Below, one piece after another: positions 61,771-64,000 of a DNA stretch of 64,000 bases. Below the pieces are notes generated by a model, which was not told the DNA's origin, did not search any database, and saw only the letters and a list, made by a program, of their open reading frames with translations. This DNA comes from PALSA-612 sp963776375 (lineage in GTDB: Bacteria > Actinomycetota > Thermoleophilia > Gaiellales > Gaiellaceae). The stretch is from assembly GCA_963776375.1 (NCBI GenBank), contig CAVZMF010000002.1, positions 682,001 to 746,000 on the forward strand, in the 5' to 3' direction. How positions within the stretch are numbered: the first letter of the stretch is position 1; every line of letters starts with the position of its first letter. The translations under genes and the position numbers were made by a program.

Positions 61771-62097
61771 AACGATTCCTCCACACCCGGGTCGTCTCGA
61801 GCGACCGTCCTTCGCGGCCACGAGACCGGCCGGACGCCTTCTCCCCAGGCTGCGAACAGCTTGTGGAAATGTGGAAAACTGGATCTTTTGCAAATTGCGA
61901 ACTTTCCCTCTCCGGCGGCGCTTGCGCGAAGGGTCGGCACGTCGTAGAGTCCCCCTTGCGTCGAGCACGGAGCGCCGGTAGGACGAATCCGAGCCAGGCG
62001 GCGGAATGCGCAAGCTGACCGTCGGCGGGCACGGAGGACGAAAGCGCCACCGACTCGGCGCATTGTCTTTGCGAAGATGTCCGGCGGCCGCGGTGGT

Positions 62098-62103
62098 TAG
62101 GAT
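62098..62103 (+). promoter_or_regulatory. -10 box (TAGGAT) for the gene at 62110
   Basis: TAGGAT, 6 nt before the GTG at 62110. Confidence 0.5.
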
Positions 62104-62109
62104 CCGTTC

Positions 62110-62328
62110 GTGCACCTCCGAGCTCCGAGCATCGCACCGGGCGTCCAGGCGTTCCTCTGGGCGCTGACGATCACGGTCTACCTCTGGCTGTTCATGCTCG
62201 CCGTCGGCGTCGACGGCGCCGTCTCGGCGATCGTGGCGGTCGTCGCCGGGGCAGCGGTGTTCATGCTGGTGCGCCTCTACGGCGAGGACCTGACCCGCCG
62301 GCGGCGGCGCCGGCGCACGAGCCCCTGA
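62110..62328 (+). CDS. Small membrane protein
   Basis: 72 residues: two hydrophobic helices (about 13-33 and 36-56) and a C-terminal run of seven Arg. GTG start supported by the -10 directly upstream. No family recognised. Its last 52 nt overlap a weaker ORF on the other strand. Confidence 0.65.
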   Translation: MHLRAPSIAPGVQAFLWALTITVYLWLFMLAVGVDGAVSAIVAVVAGAAVFMLVRLYGEDLTRRRRRRRTSP

Positions 62329-62492
62329 TCGCCTGAGAGCGAATGCATGAGGAGACGGGCCTGCTCGCGGCCGAGCGCCCGCTCCAGGCGGCGCCGGGCC
62401 GGAATGCGGCGCTTGACGGCCCGACCGACGAGCGCACAGTGGCTCAGCAGCCGCCGTCGCGCCCGGGGGTTTTCCACGACGTAGGAGCTCAT
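62277..62492 (-). CDS. Possible small basic protein
   Basis: 71 residues, about one third Arg, from an ATG at 62492 with only a weak GGAAAG ribosome site. The N-terminus (Ser-Ser-Tyr-Val-Val-Glu-Asn-Pro) looks protein-like, but the Arg-rich end overlaps the opposite gene and may be chance GC-rich coding. Confidence 0.3.
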   Translation of the reverse strand: MSSYVVENPRARRRLLSHCALVGRAVKRRIPARRRLERALGREQARLLMHSLSGDQGLVRRRRRRRVRSSP

Positions 62493-62551
62493 GGTGCTTT
62501 CCAAGATCGGCACGCGGCCGCGAAGAAAGATCCCTGACGAGAGGGGAGCCG

Positions 62552-63157
62552 CTAGTGCAGCTCGAGGCGCCGCGCGTCGAACGACGCCGAGTAGAGCTCG
62601 GCTTCGAACTCCTCGATCGATCGCAGCGCGTCCTCCACGAACACGTGCCGGACGACCCCGACCGCGGCGTCGTTGTGGAAGGGGACGTCGACGTGCTCGG
62701 GAGAGACGATGTTGATCGAGACCTTCATGCAGGCAGGGCAGCGCACGGCCACGCCGATCGATCCGTCCGCCGTTCCGGGTGCCAGGAGCCAGAACATGGA
62801 CGGGAAGACGGGCCGCGGCCGCTCCTCGGGGTAGCAGAAGAAGCTCCACGGCCACTCCCCCGCACCGATACGCCTCGCAGCGAGGTCGCCGAACTCGTCT
62901 TGTAGGGGCTCGAGCCGGTCGGTCATCAGGTTCAGGAACAGGCTCGGCTGCAGTCCGAGTGGCGCCCAGTCGAGCTCGTCGTGCGAGAGCAGACCGAAGT
63001 GGTCGTCGCCGCAGGCGCAGGCGTACCGAACCCGGAACACCGACGGATGGGCAGCGCCCGGCAGCCTCTCGAGCTCTCGGAAGTCGTGCAGCTTCACGCG
63101 TGCCTCGCCCCACGCCGGACACGAGAACGTGTACCTGGTGGTGATCGGGTCGTACAT
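62552..63157 (-). CDS. Hypothetical protein with paired cysteines
   Basis: 201 residues. Cys-Ala-Cys-Gly-Asp-Asp-His near residue 47 and Cys-Pro-Ala-Cys near 140 suggest a bound metal. No signal peptide, so cytoplasmic. A run of Trp/Phe (Trp-Pro-Trp-Ser-Phe-Phe-Cys-Tyr) lies between them. A TAGAAC hexamer lies 7 nt before the ATG, close to the leaderless pattern. No family recognised. Confidence 0.7.
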   Translation of the reverse strand: MYDPITTRYTFSCPAWGEARVKLHDFRELERLPGAAHPSVFRVRYACACGDDHFGLLSHDELDWAPLGLQPSLFLNLMTDRLEPLQDEFGDLAARRIGAGEWPWSFFCYPEERPRPVFPSMFWLLAPGTADGSIGVAVRCPACMKVSINIVSPEHVDVPFHNDAAVGVVRHVFVEDALRSIEEFEAELYSASFDARRLELH

Positions 63158-63220
63158 CCTGGGAGTTCTAATCGGCGGCCCGGACGTGTTTCTAAACGGC
63201 GTGCGCGGCCTGTCGACAGC

Positions 63221-63739
63221 TCAGTACTCGATCAACGAGAAGATGTCGTAGCCCTCGAGCTGCTCGCGGCCCTTCAGAAAGCCGAGCTCGATGATGAACG
63301 GAAGGCCCACGACGGTGCCGCCGAGCTGCTCGACGAGCTCGACCGTCGCCTTTGCGGTGCCGCCCGTCGCCAGGACGTCGTCGTGAACGAGGACGCGCTG
63401 CCCGGGGCGGATCGAGTCCGCGTGCACCTCGAGCTGGTCGAAGCCGTACTCGAGCGCGTACTTCACAGCCACAGTCCGCCACGGGAGCTTGCCCGGCTTC
63501 CGGGCGGCGACGAAGCCGCAGCCGAGCCGGCAAGCGAGCGCGCCCCCCGTGATGTAGCCGCGCGCCTCCGCTCCCAGCACGATGTCTGGCTCCCGCGGCC
63601 CCGCCCACTCCGCGATGCGGTCGACCGCCTCGCGCAGGGCTTCGGCATCGGCGAGCAGGGGCATGATGTCCTTGAAGACCACCCCCGGCTTCGGAAAGTC
63701 AGGAACGTCGCGGATTCTGGTCGTGAGGTCGATCGGCAC
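63221..63739 (-). CDS. apt: Adenine phosphoribosyltransferase
   Basis: Salvages adenine to AMP with PRPP. 172 residues. Val-Pro-Asp-Phe-Pro-Lys-Pro-Gly-Val-Val-Phe-Lys-Asp-Ile near residue 11, Glu-Ala-Arg-Gly-Tyr near 58 and the PRPP loop Val-His-Asp-Asp-Val-Leu-Ala-Thr-Gly-Gly-Thr near 117. GTG start with TAGGCT 6 nt upstream. Confidence 0.95.
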   Translation of the reverse strand: MPIDLTTRIRDVPDFPKPGVVFKDIMPLLADAEALREAVDRIAEWAGPREPDIVLGAEARGYITGGALACRLGCGFVAARKPGKLPWRTVAVKYALEYGFDQLEVHADSIRPGQRVLVHDDVLATGGTAKATVELVEQLGGTVVGLPFIIELGFLKGREQLEGYDIFSLIEY

Positions 63740-63745
63740 GGACGG

Positions 63746-63751
63746 AGCCTA
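63746..63751 (-). promoter_or_regulatory. -10 box (TAGGCT) for apt
   Basis: TAGGCT on the minus strand, 6 nt before the GTG at 63739 and within 7 nt of the upstream gene's stop. Confidence 0.5.
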
Positions 63752-63757
63752 TCGCCC

Positions 63758-64000
63758 TCAGCCGGCAGCGATCCGGCGCAGGCTCCGCCAGAGGAGCAGC
63801 TGCGACAGCTCCTGGGTCAGCTCGCCAAGCGACCGGAGATCCTCGAGCCCTGCCTGGCGACGCTCGAGGTTCCGCCCATGCAGCGCTGGGGCGGTGATCT
63901 GCCCCAGCAGCGCGGCGTTCCGCTCGGCGGAGGTCTGGAACGTCCGCAGATGGCGCGCGCTCATGCCGTAGCCGGCGAGCTGCGTGCACAGGACGGCGAT
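63758..64000 (-). CDS. MerR-family regulator, FtsR-like, C-terminal part only
   Basis: The last 80 codons of a minus-strand gene whose start lies beyond the window. Gly-Met-Ser-Ala-Arg-His-Leu-Arg-Thr-Phe-Gln-Thr-Ser-Ala-Glu-Arg, then Ile-Thr-Ala-Pro-Ala and a long helix with Glu-Asp-Leu-Arg-Ser-Leu-Gly-Glu-Leu. This matches the C-terminal helical domain of the actinobacterial MerR/FtsR group as I remember it. The DNA-binding part is not visible, so the call is tentative. Confidence 0.55.
   Translation of the reverse strand: MAVLCTQLAGYGMSARHLRTFQTSAERNAALLGQITAPALHGRNLERRQAGLEDLRSLGELTQELSQLLLWRSLRRIAAG

Larger units (their letters stand above)
61482..62109. other. 628-nt stretch without a recognisable gene
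   Basis: Contains the rpoD promoter region, a 14-bp palindrome (61611-61624), copy 2 of the dispersed element (61677-61770), two DnaA-box-like 9-mers in an AT-rich patch (61861-61878) and about 200 nt of GC-rich sequence before the promoter of the small membrane protein. A TAGAGT near 61946 could be a further -10. No tRNA, tmRNA, SRP or RNase P signature was recognised. Confidence 0.6.

Overview
High-GC actinobacterial chromosome segment, most likely from the class Thermoleophilia (Gaiellales/Solirubrobacterales). This is inferred from gene order, codon bias, -10 boxes placed directly before start codons, an FtsR-like MerR regulator, a MurT/GatD pair and a SARP-type regulator; no 16S gene is present. 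It is a housekeeping region with no tRNA, rRNA, CRISPR array, phage or complete insertion sequence that I can recognise.

Layout. 0-3.4 kb: small secreted proteins, dtd and an alpha/beta hydrolase. 3.4-11.5 kb: the rimP-nusA-ylxR-infB-DUF503-rbfA-nrnA-orf-truB-ribF translation operon. 11.7-18.2 kb: gamma-glutamyltransferase, an orphan BMP-type binding protein, a large SARP/adenylate-cyclase/propeller regulator facing a small membrane protein, and a serine hydrolase. 18.3-21.2 kb: rpsO-pnp with a structured leader. 21.3-26 kb: cytochrome c (with a duplicated gene end), a DUF6529-like membrane protein, a GntR regulator and two peptide-type ABC permeases. 26-37 kb: M16 peptidase-dapB, dapA, rnj, rbsK-nucleoside hydrolase-LLM oxidoreductase, ftsK. 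37-42.3 kb: BMP/nucleoside-type ABC importer. 42.7-48.7 kb: rodZ-cinA-thpR-recA-recX, rny. 49.3-56.4 kb: miaB-miaA-dapF, dapC-dapD (minus), hflX-dut-nudix. 56.5-61.5 kb: murT-gatD (minus), an HNH-repeat DNA-binding protein and two tail-to-tail sigma-70 genes. 61.5-64 kb: a long non-coding stretch, small ORFs, apt and the end of an FtsR-like gene.

How the genes fit together. The window holds much of the lysine/DAP route (dapA, dapB, dapC, dapD, dapF), RNA-decay enzymes (RNase J, RNase Y, PNPase, NrnA), ribosome and tRNA maturation, recombination (recA, recX) and a possible purine-nucleoside salvage set (BMP importer, nucleoside hydrolase, RbsK, Apt).

Sequence quality. Eighteen conserved genes are interrupted by reading-frame shifts, about 27 events in all. 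Nearly all are repaired by removing one base, and eleven or more lie between 38 and 43.3 kb. I read these as assembly/sequencing insertions. They produce two false gene fusions (DppC-DppB and RecA-RecX). Coordinates of such genes span the whole repaired gene.

Most interesting signals: 11-bp-phased TTTAG repeats between the SARP-like regulator and its divergent neighbour; a pnp leader with mutually exclusive stems, one covering the Shine-Dalgarno; a terminator-like hairpin before rimP-nusA; a DapF with both catalytic cysteines changed to serine; a zinc-knuckle-like tail on NusA; a -10 box 6-7 nt before at least 13 start codons (leaderless transcription); and a dispersed ~93-nt intergenic element present twice.
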